From: Allolobophora icterica
Taxonomy: Eukaryota > Annelida > Clitellata > Crassiclitellata > Lumbricidae
Assembly: GCA_963556255.1 (NCBI GenBank)
Contig: OY744617.1
Coordinates: forward strand, 31,420,144 to 31,484,143
Direction of reading: 5' to 3'
DNA: 64,000 nt
Part shown: piece by piece, positions 1-10,620 of the stretch
How positions within the stretch are numbered: the first letter of the stretch is position 1
Layout of the letters: every line of letters starts with the position of its first letter
Position numbers and translations under genes: made by a program
Notes under the pieces: model-generated
What the model was told of the DNA's origin: nothing
The model's input: the letters and a program-made list of their open reading frames with translations, nothing else
Databases searched by the model: none

Positions 1-214
1 GCAAGAGCTCTAACCAAGTTTGGTAGGACATGATACCACAAAACCTGATATATTGGATATAATTATTGATATTTGAGAAGGTGTCAAACACATATGTACT
101 GAAATATATAACATGTCATCGCATTGAATATCATTCCAATCTTTGATTCTTTGACGCAATATATACATATAATATCAGATACATTTCTTCAATTTAATCG
201 GTAGCGCGTTTATT

Positions 215-272
215 ATGACAGACAGGCAGATAGATAGATAGATAGACTGACAGGCAGACACATAGACTGACT
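215..272. repeat. GACA/GATA-type simple repeat
   Basis: Imperfect GACA, GGCA and GATA tetranucleotide run. The surrounding 1-436 is AT-rich with no recognisable gene. Confidence 0.7.
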
Positions 273-419
273 GATAAACAAACTGACAGGTACGTAATAT
301 GTCGCCAACATGTGCATAAAAGACTCAAGCAAGCGGCCTAATAAATACTAAGTAATTAAATCAGTCAATAAAGAAATAAAGATATCAAGAAATGAAGATA
401 TACTGGAGGCATTGTTTAG

Positions 420-880
420 CAGAATGGTGTTAGCGGTTGCTACGCAGCGTGGACCTCAGTCAGCCTATAATAATCTATTGGCTTCGTTCGTTCGGCCTCT
501 TGGACGCGGCACTAGATCTTTCAAAGTCGCTCTCGCCTAATCCTCGTGTGAACTGCGCCCGAACCGGACCGACCGATGGCCGAGGACAGCGGGGCCCGTC
601 GAGTCATTTAGGAGCATTAGTCGAGTATTTCCCCATCGATCAGAGATGCCAACGTTGGTCTACGCGTGACATTTGGAATGGATTCGGCTAGGCAAGATAT
701 TTCCCAAATCATTCCACGTCGTCCTTGAGGGATGGACCGACCGCCCACCTCATTCCCTTCGGTTTGGCCCCGGTCGTTGCAAGCGAAGAGCCAGAGGAGA
801 CCCACGCAAGCCGGATGCCAGATGCGCCCGATCTGCGCCGTTCGAGGAAATGTCCTCGGTCTGCAGTTAAGATAAGTGTC
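420..880. other. GC-rich stretch of unknown nature
   Basis: Clearly richer in G+C and CpG than its flanks, with short overlapping open frames on both strands (up to 84 codons). None shows a recognisable motif. It could be an exon, a CpG-rich promoter-like island or transposon debris. Bases 880-1290 show nothing recognisable. Confidence 0.25.
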
Positions 881-1289
881 TGGTAACGGCAGATGCTAGT
901 GTGGCACGATTACAAGCAGGCATAAATGATTTCACAGTGAAAGCGTCAAAGCGGTCACTAATAAATAAGTTTTACTGTTTTTTTAATTCTTGCATTTGAT
1001 CATCTGGATTTATGTTTCTATTTCTGTTGCAAAATACCCCCTCTGGTGCGTTTTGTTTTCTCGTCATCGCATTGGGCTTAGTGCATTAAGTGCGGTGAGT
1101 TTATCTTAGCTGGTGTCAGCAGAGCCTGTAACGCAAATATATTGGAACTGGTTCTACGGTTGTTTTCAGGGAACTACGTTCAAGACGTCGACACCAATTG
1201 CTCAGCCGATGCGTTCAAATATCCGCACACATCGCACCTTCTAGTTAGTGAGTCATAGCTCTCACAATATTTTTTTTTCATTTTAAACC

Positions 1290-1935
1290 TAGGTGCATGG
1301 AAAGTTCAGTCTTTAATGTAGGTGCGCGGGAAAGCTCAATCTTTAATCTAGGTTCACAGGGAAGCTCAATTCATTCATTCATTCATTCATTCATTCATTC
1401 AAAAATTTAATATAGCGCACCTTCAAGAAACCTAGCCAGAAGCGCTCCTATCTTTAATCTAGGTTCACAGGGAAGCTCAGTCTTTAATCTAGGTTCACAG
1501 GGAAGCTCAATCTTTAATCTAGGTTCACAAGGAAGCTCAATCTTTAATCTAGGTTCACAGGGAAGCTCAATCTTTAATCTAGATGCTGAGGAAGCTCATT
1601 CTTTAATCTATAGATTCAAAAAGAAGATCAGTCTTAGGACACGGAGAAGCACAACCTTTAATCTATGTAAACAGGGAGGCTCATTCTTTAATCTAGGTAT
1701 ACGGAAAGGCTCAATCTTTAATCTGGGTACAATGGAAAGGCTCAATCTTTAATCTGGGTACAATGGAAAGGCTCAATCCTTAATCAAGGTACACGGTAAA
1801 GCTCAAACTATGATCTAGGACCACAGAAAAGCCTAATCGTTAATCCGGGCGCACATAGAAGCTCAATCTTTATTCTAGGTGCACAAGTAGGATCAGTCTT
1901 TAATATTCTAGGTGCGCATAGAAGCTAAGCTCGAG
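1290..1935. repeat. Degenerate 30-bp tandem repeat
   Basis: About 18-20 imperfect copies of a 30-bp unit reading TCTTTAATCTAGGTTCACAG then GGAAGCTCAA. The central copies (1450-1580) are most alike and the outer ones most diverged. The array is interrupted at about 1369-1450 by an ATTC run plus a retroposon-like tail. Confidence 0.8.
1369..1450 (-). mobile_element. Retroposon 3' tail with (GAAT)n, inserted in the 30-bp array
   Basis: On the minus strand it reads GGAGCGCTTCTGG, then GCGCTATATTAAATTTTTG, followed by eight GAAT-type units. A GCGCTATATTAAA end with a tetranucleotide tail is typical of LINE/SINE 3' termini. Only the tail is present. Confidence 0.5.
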
Positions 1936-2202
1936 GCGTTTTCTTGTCAAATGATTTGTTGAGTCGTAAGATATCTGCGTGGCATTTTGCTCTCAGTGAC
2001 CCGAGAGGGATTCGGGTAAGGAATTAACTGTCTCAGCTTCAGACTACAGAATTACCTCCCCCTGGGAAATTGGGAGTCACCGCCACATGCTTGTCACTGA
2101 AATCCATAGGTTTTCATCACTGCAGACTTCCTGCAAGTTCCGAGCAAAAAGGAATGGAGTCCGAACAATGGTGCAGACAACTATAGATCTGAGTCATATG
2201 CT

Positions 2203-2752
2203 CAGTGATGGGCAATAGTTAACTAAAAAGTTGCTAACTTTTAGTTTAACTAAAAAATTTTAGTTAAGGAAGAAGTTTAACTAAAAAAAATAGTTTAGTT
2301 AAAACCATAGTTTAACTAACAATTTTTAGTTGCTAACTAAAAAGTTTAACTAAAAAAATCAGCAAGTTGCAACTATTTTTCCACAGTGAACATTGAACAC
2401 AGTCAGCAAAAAAACATTTTAACACTGCATGGTTTTAGCATTAATAGCATGTGTTTTCAAATTCATACACTACTTACAGTACACATGTAACTGTATGCCA
2501 GAACAGTACACATTGCATAGTTTGAAGGTGAAATTGTCATTGACGCTTTGCATTGTTACGGTTCACTCAACGTCTTTTATTGTGAAAATGTTTGTCGTAA
2601 AAAGTTGGAAAAAAGTTGGAAAAAGTTGAACTACTTTTTTTTAGTTTAGTTAACTAATTTCCAAAATCAGTGCCAACTTTAGTTAAACTATTTATTTTTA
2701 GTTGGAAAATAGTTTTAGTTTAACTAAAAAAATAATTTAGTGCCCATCACTG
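2203..2752. mobile_element. Non-autonomous hAT-type element, 550 bp
   Basis: Terminal inverted repeats CAGTGATGGGCA / TGCCCATCACTG are flanked on both sides by the 8-bp duplication CATATGCT (2195-2202 and 2753-2760). An 8-bp target duplication and CAG...CTG ends are hAT hallmarks. The subterminal parts are packed with TTTAGTTAACTAAAA-type repeats in both orientations. No transposase is seen. The sequence near 2427-2490 recurs at 16630-16690. Confidence 0.85.
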
Positions 2753-2929
2753 CATATGCTTAAGTGTAGTTTTGAACCGTAACAGTAACTACAATCTCGT
2801 TTGCGGTTCTTAATTATGCATAATCATTATAAAATTATTCCTGACCATAATAACACCACATGCTAAACTTGTTCATATATTTATGTTTTAATATGGCATT
2901 GGTCTAGGCCACATATTCACAGCGAGATT

Positions 2930-3245
2930 GGTGAAAACTTGTCAACTCTAAATTCTCCTTGAAATGGCCTGAGATCATTAATGTTTCAATATATCACCTC
3001 GCAACTCTCAAGGACAAACCACTGCATCTTTTGTTCTTCAAGTTCTCTGCCCTCGGGCAGGTTCAAACCGTAAAAGGCGCCACCCCTCTTCCTTCAGTAT
3101 CCTCTATCCATCCGTAATCATCCAGTCCAGCAGTTTCCCTCGAGATCTTCCTCTCTTTCTCATTCCATCTGATCTTCCCTCCATGATAGTTCTCTGGACG
3201 GAGTCTCCTCTCAGTATGTATTCAATCCACTTGATCTTCCTCTAA
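2930..3245 (-). pseudogene. C-terminal remnant of a non-LTR reverse transcriptase
   Basis: The minus strand encodes a degraded tail with WIEYILRGDSVQRTIMEGRS then KRGRSRGKLLDWMI. This is the usual end of LINE polymerases (the GH-L-R...GRPR..W pattern). The rest of the element is missing. Confidence 0.55.
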
Positions 3246-3442
3246 GCGACTTACAAGCAATAGTGCTAACTATAATGCATGTAACCTAGCCAATGAAGAA
3301 CAACAGTTGCATTGGTAATGCCCGTTGATTAAATCTTTTTCGCTCATGGGTAGCCTACTTAATTAATATCCTACGGTATTAAAATCTTCGTCACAAGGCA
3401 ATCAAAGGTGGTCAGTAACAGTAAGTATGTTGTTGTTACTAG

Positions 3443-3586
3443 ATTCCGAGCTGGTCGGTGGACCGTGTCCATTTACTGGACGATACCTTTCTGACCTCGA
3501 CCATCGTGGCTGTCAAATGGAGCTGAGAAGCGGCTGCGATGACCATTCGCATGTTGTACTGGCTTCCACGTGCCACGATGAACCGA
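3443..3586 (+). CDS. Internal exon of a cysteine-rich secreted-type protein (exon 1 of 3 seen)
   Basis: An acceptor TTGTTGTTACTAG precedes an open stretch encoding a CPFTGRY motif, a second part with GCQMELRSGC, and ASTCHDEP. It is followed by a GTAGGT donor. It begins with two bases of a split codon and ends in phase 1. The CPFTG...C...GC...STC spacing resembles, from memory, the DUF7042-type extracellular domains of invertebrate proteins. That family call is tentative and no search was run. The phase 1 end fits the start of the exon at 3856. The first exon(s) with the signal peptide were not identified upstream. Confidence 0.4.
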
Positions 3587-3855
3587 GTAGGTTCTCTCTA
3601 GATCCTTATCGTCAACGATGTCAATCAGAATTGTAGCAAATTTCTTTTGTGAATCTATCTGTCTTTTCTGCTTAATTAATTATCAGTTTAATCATTTACT
3701 GTTGCAGCAATAATTGCTTACTACAATTGTTTTACCCCAACCAAGTTGTAGTAGACTGCCAAGTCTGTTGTCTGAACAGTCTGATAAGTAACTGCATTTT
3801 GGTTCGACCTCTTTGGGTTCGACCTCAATGGGTCAATATTCTGTTGCTGTTCCAG

Positions 3856-3965
3856 TGCTTCAGCTGGAGTGTTTGAAATGGTGGAGCGTCCGACACAAGT
3901 TGTTCCTTTTGACGAGACAGCATCAGCCAATCAAACACGAGGACATCATTCTCTACCAGTGCTAT
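3856..3965 (+). CDS. Internal exon of the same secreted-type gene (exon 2 of 3 seen)
   Basis: Bounded by a TTGCTGTTCCAG acceptor and a strong GTAAGT donor. Its first two bases complete the codon left open at 3586, and 36 codons follow to a phase 0 end. The encoded stretch has CLKWWS, a basic segment, and ends ILYQCY. This matches the general C-L-x-x-W ... Y-x-C pattern expected after a CPFTG segment in DUF7042-like domains (recalled, not searched). Confidence 0.4.
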
Positions 3966-4969
3966 GTAAGTTTCCAGATGATTCAATGGAGGGGTTTAAC
4001 GGTGTTCTTTTCCCCACACAAATATACACATCTCTAGATAGCCATAGGAGCTATTTTAATCTAGGATAGGGTTATTAAGTGTTGATTAGATTAGGTTGTT
4101 TCATATTAATTAATTTTCTAATTGACCAGCACTTGGGGCCAGCCTGTTAGCATATAAAATTTGCATAGGTTCGGGACTATTAATTTTACCTCGATTCGGG
4201 GATATTCGGTGTCGATGCTGATTGGGTGAAACAAACGCAACAGACTGTGCACTGCGTGCAGTTCCTGTCGTCTGCTGCGCATGCGCAATGAGAACGTTTC
4301 GAGTGAGCAAGGACAGTTTTGCAATGCCGGACTAATCGTTCTATCGAATGGTCGCGCTGTGTCGACTCCTGATCGGACGAAACTTTAGGAGAATAGGAGT
4401 AAACTTCGGAAGCGAATTAGTGAAGTTTAAGCATAATAACGACACGTATCGCGTGCTGATCTTGCCTTAAGACAGCATAGAAGAAACTACCCAGGTCTTA
4501 AGACAGCTATACTAGTAGACGTAGCAGCAATGCCCCCAGTGAGGATCTGAGAACGAGTCATGGAAGGAAGATCAGAGGAACGGGCCAACAGATGCGTGGG
4601 CACGGTGTTGAGCCATAGAAGTCCGGGTCCGAGGGACCAAGCGGCCATGTCGGTCTAAAGAACGGAGGCAGCCGAAAGAGGTCTATGTTAGTTCATATAT
4701 ATGGTGATGCTTGGTGTTACAAAAGTGGTGACAAGATCGATGAAAGGTGGAATTAAGAGGGTGAATAGGTGATGCAAATTAGGCGGTGTTAAGAAGTGGT
4801 GGTGGTGTTATACTTGGTGAAAAATGTAGCCCCAAACGGTTGGTGTTAGCAGTTCATTCTATTCATGTGGTTCTTCTTTTGGTTCATGCAGTTCTTCTTT
4901 TGCTCCCTGTAGTACCTTTTGGTTTATGCGTTTCTTCTCTTGATTCATTTAATTATTGTTTCTTTTCAG

Positions 4970-5176
4970 AGTTTTCATCCCGTCGAGGACAGGATGGAGT
5001 TCAGCCATGAAGAGTGGTGCGACTATGACGCCCACAGCAGCCACAGCAGCAATGGGCACAGTCATCACTCGAACGTGATCAGTCACAGCAACCAAACCAA
5101 ATTCATCTTCCTCTATACTCTAGGTTGGTTGCTCTGGCACACAAATCTTGTCGTTGCACGTGAACGTTTAAAGTAA
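4970..5176 (+). CDS. Probable terminal exon of the secreted-type gene, with C-terminal hydrophobic segment
   Basis: Preceded by a good polypyrimidine acceptor (ATTGTTTCTTTTCAG) and in phase 0, matching the donor at 3966. It encodes an acidic segment (PVEDRMEFSHEEWCDYDAH), a Ser/His/Asn-rich linker with HSSHSSNGHSHH, and a hydrophobic tail (FIFLYTLGWLLW) before the TAA at 5174. The tail could be a membrane segment or a GPI signal. Intron 2 (3966-4969) shows no recognisable gene. Confidence 0.4.
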   Translation, partial: SFHPVEDRMEFSHEEWCDYDAHSSHSSNGHSHHSNVISHSNQTKFIFLYTLGWLLWHTNLVVARERLK

Positions 5177-5265
5177 ATAACTCAATGGTTAACGGAAAAA
5201 CTACAGACGTAATCAAAAGTCATATAGGAAATATTATGCAACGACTTTAATATATTGTCATGCTC

Positions 5266-5462
5266 ACCATCGGACAGGTTAGACGATTGGTCGATTAAGT
5301 GCTTCTATCTAATGATAAAGCATCAATCGATGGCGCTGAACAATTGTGAGTGAAGGAATTGCTCAATGTCCATACCCTGTAACCTTCTCAGTGTATTATC
5401 GAACCCGTACTCTCGGCGCTACAAGGCGAGAGCTTTAACCAATCACCTTTAACCAACCAACC
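5266..5462 (-). mobile_element. tRNA-derived SINE (family 2), minus strand
   Basis: On the minus strand: GGTTAAAGCTCTCGCCTTG, then an inexact B box (GGGTTCGATAA), the shared central region with TCCTTCACTCACAATTG, and a tail GCGCCATCGATTGATG...CATTAGATAG. It is the same family as the copies at 16089, 31845, 32022 and 57548. Confidence 0.65.
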
Positions 5463-5517
5463 GTGTCTGCAGATATTCAGTCTCACTCTGTCTGCATTTC
5501 TCTCTGTCCCAGCATAG

Positions 5518-5519
<2 letters not shown>

Positions 5520-5554
<35 letters not shown>
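5520..5554. repeat. (CA)n microsatellite
   Basis: Uninterrupted CA dinucleotide run of about 35 bases. Confidence 0.9.
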
Positions 5555-5557
<3 letters not shown>

Positions 5558-5636
5558 ATGTGGCCATGTCTGCCTCTAATGTCTGTCTGTCTGATTGTCT
5601 CATTGTTCTGTATGTGTGTCTGGCCGTGATTTTTAG

Positions 5637-5961
5637 TCTAAGAGCAGATTCTTCGATGGTATTTTCAGCTCCCTGCGTTGCGGAAGAGACCATGGCGCCG
5701 TCTACGGAAACGACGGAAGCTGAGGTTCCAGCCGCAGATGCGGATTCAGCAGCAGCAGCAGATGCTTCGGCTGATAACCAGCTGAAGATAATCCGCGAGA
5801 TAAACCAGGACAAAGAACTGCAAGATGACGATGGAATATCTCCGCGGCAGAACCATTTCTTCGCAATCGCTATCTCTTCGTCCTCCTTCCGTGTTTTCCA
5901 GCTGAACCTAGTTTCGATATCTGTCATTCGTCTGGCCCACCTACACTTCGATTACACATGA
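5637..5961 (+). CDS. Possible small acidic-protein exon
   Basis: After a pyrimidine-rich tract and a TTTTTAG acceptor-like site, an open stretch encodes an Ala/Asp/Glu-rich acidic region (about EETMAPSTETTEAEVP, then an Ala/Asp run) and ends at 5961. The opposite strand is also open because the sequence is GC-rich and repetitive. The composition looks protein-like but no family is recognised. This may be non-coding. Confidence 0.2.
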
Positions 5962-6028
5962 CACCAATCGGGTGTCATTTCCTGCCAATTACCCCTTAAG
6001 TTGGTAGCCAAAGTGTAGTCCGCGGATC

Positions 6029-6178
6029 ACTTGTGGTCTGCAATCGTAAGCCAAATGGTCCCAACCTATGGTCTGCGTGCGAAGATAGATGGCCGACACC
6101 CATCGCCTGTGAGCGTGAGCCCGATGGTCCCCCTGTGGTATGCGAGCGTGAGTCAGATGGCCCCACCTGTGGTCTAAT
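6029..6178. repeat. Short tandem repeat, about 36-bp unit
   Basis: About four degenerate units containing TGGTCTGCGAGCGTGAG and CAGATGGTCCC. Confidence 0.5.
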
Positions 6179-6227
6179 TGCTAGTTTTCTGTCTGAATAG
6201 CGCCGCTTCTTCAGTTTCTTGTATACA

Positions 6228-6690
6228 TCATGACGTCGGTCGTTTCCAGATAAACGAAATGACGTCATTTCCTGAATAGCACAGTGATGTCACTATATCG
6301 TCGCTTTCAGATATGTAGAAAATTGTAGCATGGCATCGGTTGTATTCAGATAAACTGAATGACGTCATTTCCTGCAAATCACGGTGACGTCATTGTACCG
6401 TCGTTTTCTGATATGTAGCATATTGTAGCATGGCGTCTGTTTTATTCAGATAAACGAAGTGACGTCATTTCCTGCAAACACAGTGACGCAACGACATCGT
6501 CTTTTCAGATATATAGCATGACGCCCGTCGTTTTCAGAAAAACGAAATGACGTCATTTCCTGCATGGTACAATGACGTTACGACAACAATATTATATATA
6601 GACTTTGACGCCAATCATTTTCGGATGAGTTTGTGAAATTACATCATTCCCTGTATAACTCGGTGATGTAATATTTCTAAGTGAAACTCT
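6228..6690. repeat. ~100-bp tandem repeat carrying CRE-like TGACGTCA sites
   Basis: Five units with anchors at 6260, 6360, 6460, 6548 and 6639 (spacing 100, 100, 88, 91). The first four share TGACGTCATTTCCTG after TTCAGATAAACGAA; the fifth is diverged (TTACATCATTCCCTG). TGACGTCA is the palindromic CREB/ATF site and TTTCC resembles an ETS core. Regulatory function is inference. Confidence 0.7.
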
Positions 6691-7109
6691 TGTTATGATG
6701 TCATTTCTTTCTCGTATAAGGGAGTCAAACGTTACTTTATTTGAAGTACCCTATCCTCCTACTCTTACCCTAGTCCTTAAATGTAAATGTACATGGTTTT
6801 ATTTAGAAACCATATGACTTCCACCTTGTTCTTTTTTTAATGAATTGATCGGTTGAAATCCATCATCTGAATATCGTAATTGATTTCAAGGCGGATCCAC
6901 CATACCAATCTGGTCACGCCCCTTTTACGTTGCGAGGTATGGAACCTTCTGCGCTGTGGTGCATGTAACTAACCTGCCACCAACGCGGTTTGGGTGGGTG
7001 GTGCTTGCTGCAATAATTTTCATCAAAAATCCTGGGAAACTTAAAGAATGAAGTTTGTGAAATTAAGAGGGAGGTTATAGAATTTCTTCTGAAATTCGAG
7101 CAAACTATC

Positions 7110-7680
7110 TGAGGTAGAAAACAACTAAGAAGAATAGTAATCAGGACTGTGCTGAGCCCTATGAAATTGTTGCCAGTCCGAAGCCCGTGTAAGGAGGAAG
7201 GTGACGCCAAGCTACTTTGCTATGACACCGCGTCGTTTAGCAAAAATTACTACACTACCAGGAATACGATTAACTCGGTCTCCGTTGTTTTCATATGATG
7301 CCAGTCCCAAGCCTGGTAAAGGAGAAGGGCGACCTTTACTACGGTGCGGTGGCGTCAAAGAGAAACTATGTACCTGATATGGGTTTAACTGACTAAAATA
7401 AGTACTTTAATTCCACGACTCTCGTTTTCGGGTGGTGCAAGCACAAGCCTGAATCAAAGAGGTGGCCACGCTGGTCATATTCAATATGACATTATTCGTC
7501 GTCGTTGAACAGAATATACTCATCTGTAACTATTCCACTAACGTTTTCGAGCAGTGCCAATCTCGAGCATGCTGCTGGATAATGGGGAGGGGAACTCCAA
7601 TCATTTTCGTAATGACACGCTGTGTCGTTAAACAAAAATATGATTTACCAGAGAGAAAGTTTTAGACATTTAGAATGAAC
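7110..7680. repeat. Degenerate tandem repeat, about 130-150 bp unit
   Basis: Repeated motifs of the type CGTTTTCGGGTGGTGCCAGTC followed by CAAGCCTGG occur at about 7150, 7290, 7425 and 7545. A paralogous stretch lies at 30560-30800, so it belongs to the outer part of the duplicated gene unit. Confidence 0.45.
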
Positions 7681-7729
7681 CCACAGAAATTCCTCATCGA
7701 AACCAAGTACGACCATGCCTAGTTCGTTC

Positions 7730-8032
7730 CAGGGGCGCCGGCAGCGTGACGCACTGGACGCACGTGCGTCCACCCACCAAATCAATCCACACAAGGATTA
7801 GGCATCGCATCGATATTATTGACAATTTCACTGTGTAATTTTGGTTTACCATACAGTATGTACGGTATAAATAATATCATATGATATCATATGCATGTGT
7901 TATACTGTACTTTTAGGAGTCACTCTGAGCCATTTTCAGTGTATGACTAAGAGTGGCAGACAGGGGATGGGTGTGGATGAGAGAGACGGGAGGGGTGTGC
8001 GTCCAATTTTTTAAAGCCTCACGGCGCCCCTG
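7730..8032. mobile_element. Non-autonomous hAT-type element, 303 bp (copy 1)
   Basis: Ends CAGGGGCGCCGGC / GGCGCCCCTG with 8-bp duplication GTTCGTTC at 7722-7729 and 8033-8040. It contains an 18-bp perfect palindrome TGGACGCACGTGCGTCCA at 7755-7772. A second copy in the opposite orientation is at 31330-31630. Confidence 0.88.
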
Positions 8033-8209
8033 GTTCGTTCCATTTGCAAACTTCAGAAATCGCCAGCCTTTGTAATCGTAATCGTTACCACGCTATTTAT
8101 AAAGCGTTACTCTGAAGCTAAGCTAAGGGCAAAAGCTTGTTCAGGAGGGCTGCGTCGTGTCTAGATATTTGAATAAAAGATCCGAGTCTTTGCCAGTGGG
8201 TTCCCATAG

Positions 8210-10620
8210 TGTGGTTTCTGGAATTGTCCGATCTAATCTGGCTTAATGCAATTTACTTTAATCTAATGTAATGAGTTCTATTGCGGAGTTATCACAATGT
8301 CTAAGACACGAATCGATGGTCGATTCATTTGAAATCGTAATCAAAACCCAATATCCATCGGAGAAGCGAGGTTGAAATAGGTTTGCTATAATTATCTGAG
8401 AATACAGAAACCAAGCCAAACTTAGAGAATGCAAAGTAATACAATACGGTAGACTAGGCTCTACAAAGCTAAGCAAAACAACACAGGCAACGCACTACGC
8501 AGAAGCGCATTCTACAGTCACACTCTAATAACCTCAGCGCATTCTCCAGTCACAATCTAATAACCTCAGTATAAACTTACAATGACCCTAGTCAGGTAAA
8601 CCCACAAGTAGCCTACATGATTCGCTTTATCGTTGGACCATCATCGGAAAGAACTCAGTTCACTCTATCCTTCAAGGTAACGTTGGATGACCTCTCATTT
8701 TAAGAAATAATCTGATGCAATAGTTGCTATTTAGCTGTCTGCCTCCATTTCAGTGGGACATTGAAAGATTTGTGCTTGAAATCAAGTTCAGGTATAGGAA
8801 TTAGGTAGAGCGATGTAAAGGATTATATGATATCCTGTTTCTTCAACACTTTGTGGTTAACTAAATTGTCCTACTTGAAAACTTTCTTGGTTAAAATTAT
8901 AAACAACGATTAAAAATTGTCTTCTCGGCTGTAGCTAGAATGATGCCTTCTATTGGTCCAAGTCACAAGTATTCACCTCATAACAGTATCGATATAAGGC
9001 TGGTCCGTAATATATATTAACAGCAAAAGAGTGGTTGCCATTTTGCAGGCCTCCGTTTTGTGACCTTCGTTGAGCATTTCATTACGAAAATCTTCCAGTT
9101 TAAAATCGCCTATCCTTAATGTCCACAGGGATATATTGTTTTGCTTAAACCAACAGCATCTAGCCAAATATAAATTGGTGGTTTTGATGCTCTTAACGAT
9201 ATTCGCCAGATTTTAATGGTGAACCAGTAAGCCTTATAATATTGCAGAAGCTCAATGGTTTTTACTATGATGGGGAATTTCTTGCGTAGCCTAGGCTATT
9301 AACATTGAGTCTAAATTATATTGGGCTTGCAGTCCTGCTGAGAAGCAGATCCTGATTTCGCCGAAGCCAGAGGCTATTGTAGCCTATGCGAATCTGACGT
9401 CGGGTAATTTAATCTCAAAATAGCTTATCTAGAAATATATCGAGGAGAGCACTGGCCACGGCCCTCAGATTCTGACGCTTGGAACTTGGAGTCGCCAATA
9501 CTTCGTGCCTCAGCAAAGTTAATTGGACTGTTCTTCTTCTTTTCCTAATCTGGTGTTTGAGTCTAGGCCTCTAAGGCCCATGAAATCGAATGACATGATC
9601 CGGGAAATAAGTAATCCGAAACGATTGTACTTTCTCCCTGACCCAAACGTCATCATGGAACTTGTAGAGCGACCAGACCAGAGAAAGAGACCGGAAACCC
9701 AGCACCAATAACTTCTATAGCGCCGTAATCATAATACACAAAACATCAAACGATGGTCGTTTCCAGAATCCATTGTCAAAGTTATAAACCACTGCATACG
9801 CCAGATAGAAAATTGTGATATCTGTGAGTCTAAGACTCTAAATGCAAGCAAATAATAAAGATTAGTTTGCTGGCTAATGTTCCTTAAACAAGCCCTGAGG
9901 AAGAAATGATCAATCTTTAATAGATACTTCATTTTGTTAGCCTCGGCATTTGAGAGCGTGTGGACAGTCCACTCCCTCGCCGTCTCATCTTCCCCCCGAC
10001 AGTGAACGGCCAGTGAACTCATTATAGCTGAGTTTGCTAGGGAAAGCAGAAATCTCGAGCCATATTTCTGCCCAGGCGGGATGTGAAACCCAACCTCTCC
10101 ATTCACAGTCCAGCACCTTTAACACTAAGCTATCGTGCACCCCTATATAAACGATATAGACAAGTCTTTAAACGGATCTTTTGATTCAATGGGAAGCAGG
10201 TAGTGCCGCGTCTCTTACATTGTCCAGAACAAGTCGTACTACATCAATTAGATTTTTTTCAGCGAAAGGTTTTGGCCAGGAGAGACTGCAACGTAGAACA
10301 TGATTCATTGAGTTGAATTACCTGGGTTTATAATAGCATATTTTGTAAAAGATTACGTATCAACAATGAAGTCTGTAATTCGTAGAGTTAGAGTCAAGAG
10401 CTTCAGTTCGCCATCAGATAGGTGGTTAGCTGAAACAACAGACCACTAAACATGATTTGTCGAAATGTGAGTGATAAAGGTGATTGATGGGCTTGATATG
10501 TGTGACAAACTTGAATTCGGTTCTTCCTTCTGCTGCTGCTGTTGATGATGGTGATGACAATGATAGTGATCATGATGAAAAGTTTTTGGGATGTAAAATT
10601 GCAGGTGTGTTTCATTTGGG
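8210..10620 (+). other. 5' flank of copy A (duplicated unit)
   Basis: Homologous to the upstream blocks of B, C, D and E. Shared landmarks: AAATCAAGTTCAGGTA; TTGAAAACTTTCTTGG; GTGACCTTCGTTGAGCATTT; TGCTGAGA-GCAGATCC; and GAAATCG-A-GACA followed by AGTAATCCGAAA. Only a truncated single copy of the 83-bp minisatellite unit is present (9697-9726). No promoter element can be assigned with confidence. Confidence 0.7.
10527..10580. repeat. CTG/GAT trinucleotide tract upstream of copy A
   Basis: TGCTGCTGCTGTTGATGATGG-like run, positionally matching tracts before every other copy. Confidence 0.7.

Noticed and set aside
2429..2629. 66-codon frame as a small gene
   Set aside because: It lies wholly inside a non-autonomous hAT element and shows no conserved motif.
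5388..5927. Minus-strand 179-codon frame
   Set aside because: It runs through the CA microsatellite and part of a SINE; the alanine-rich part mirrors the opposite strand.
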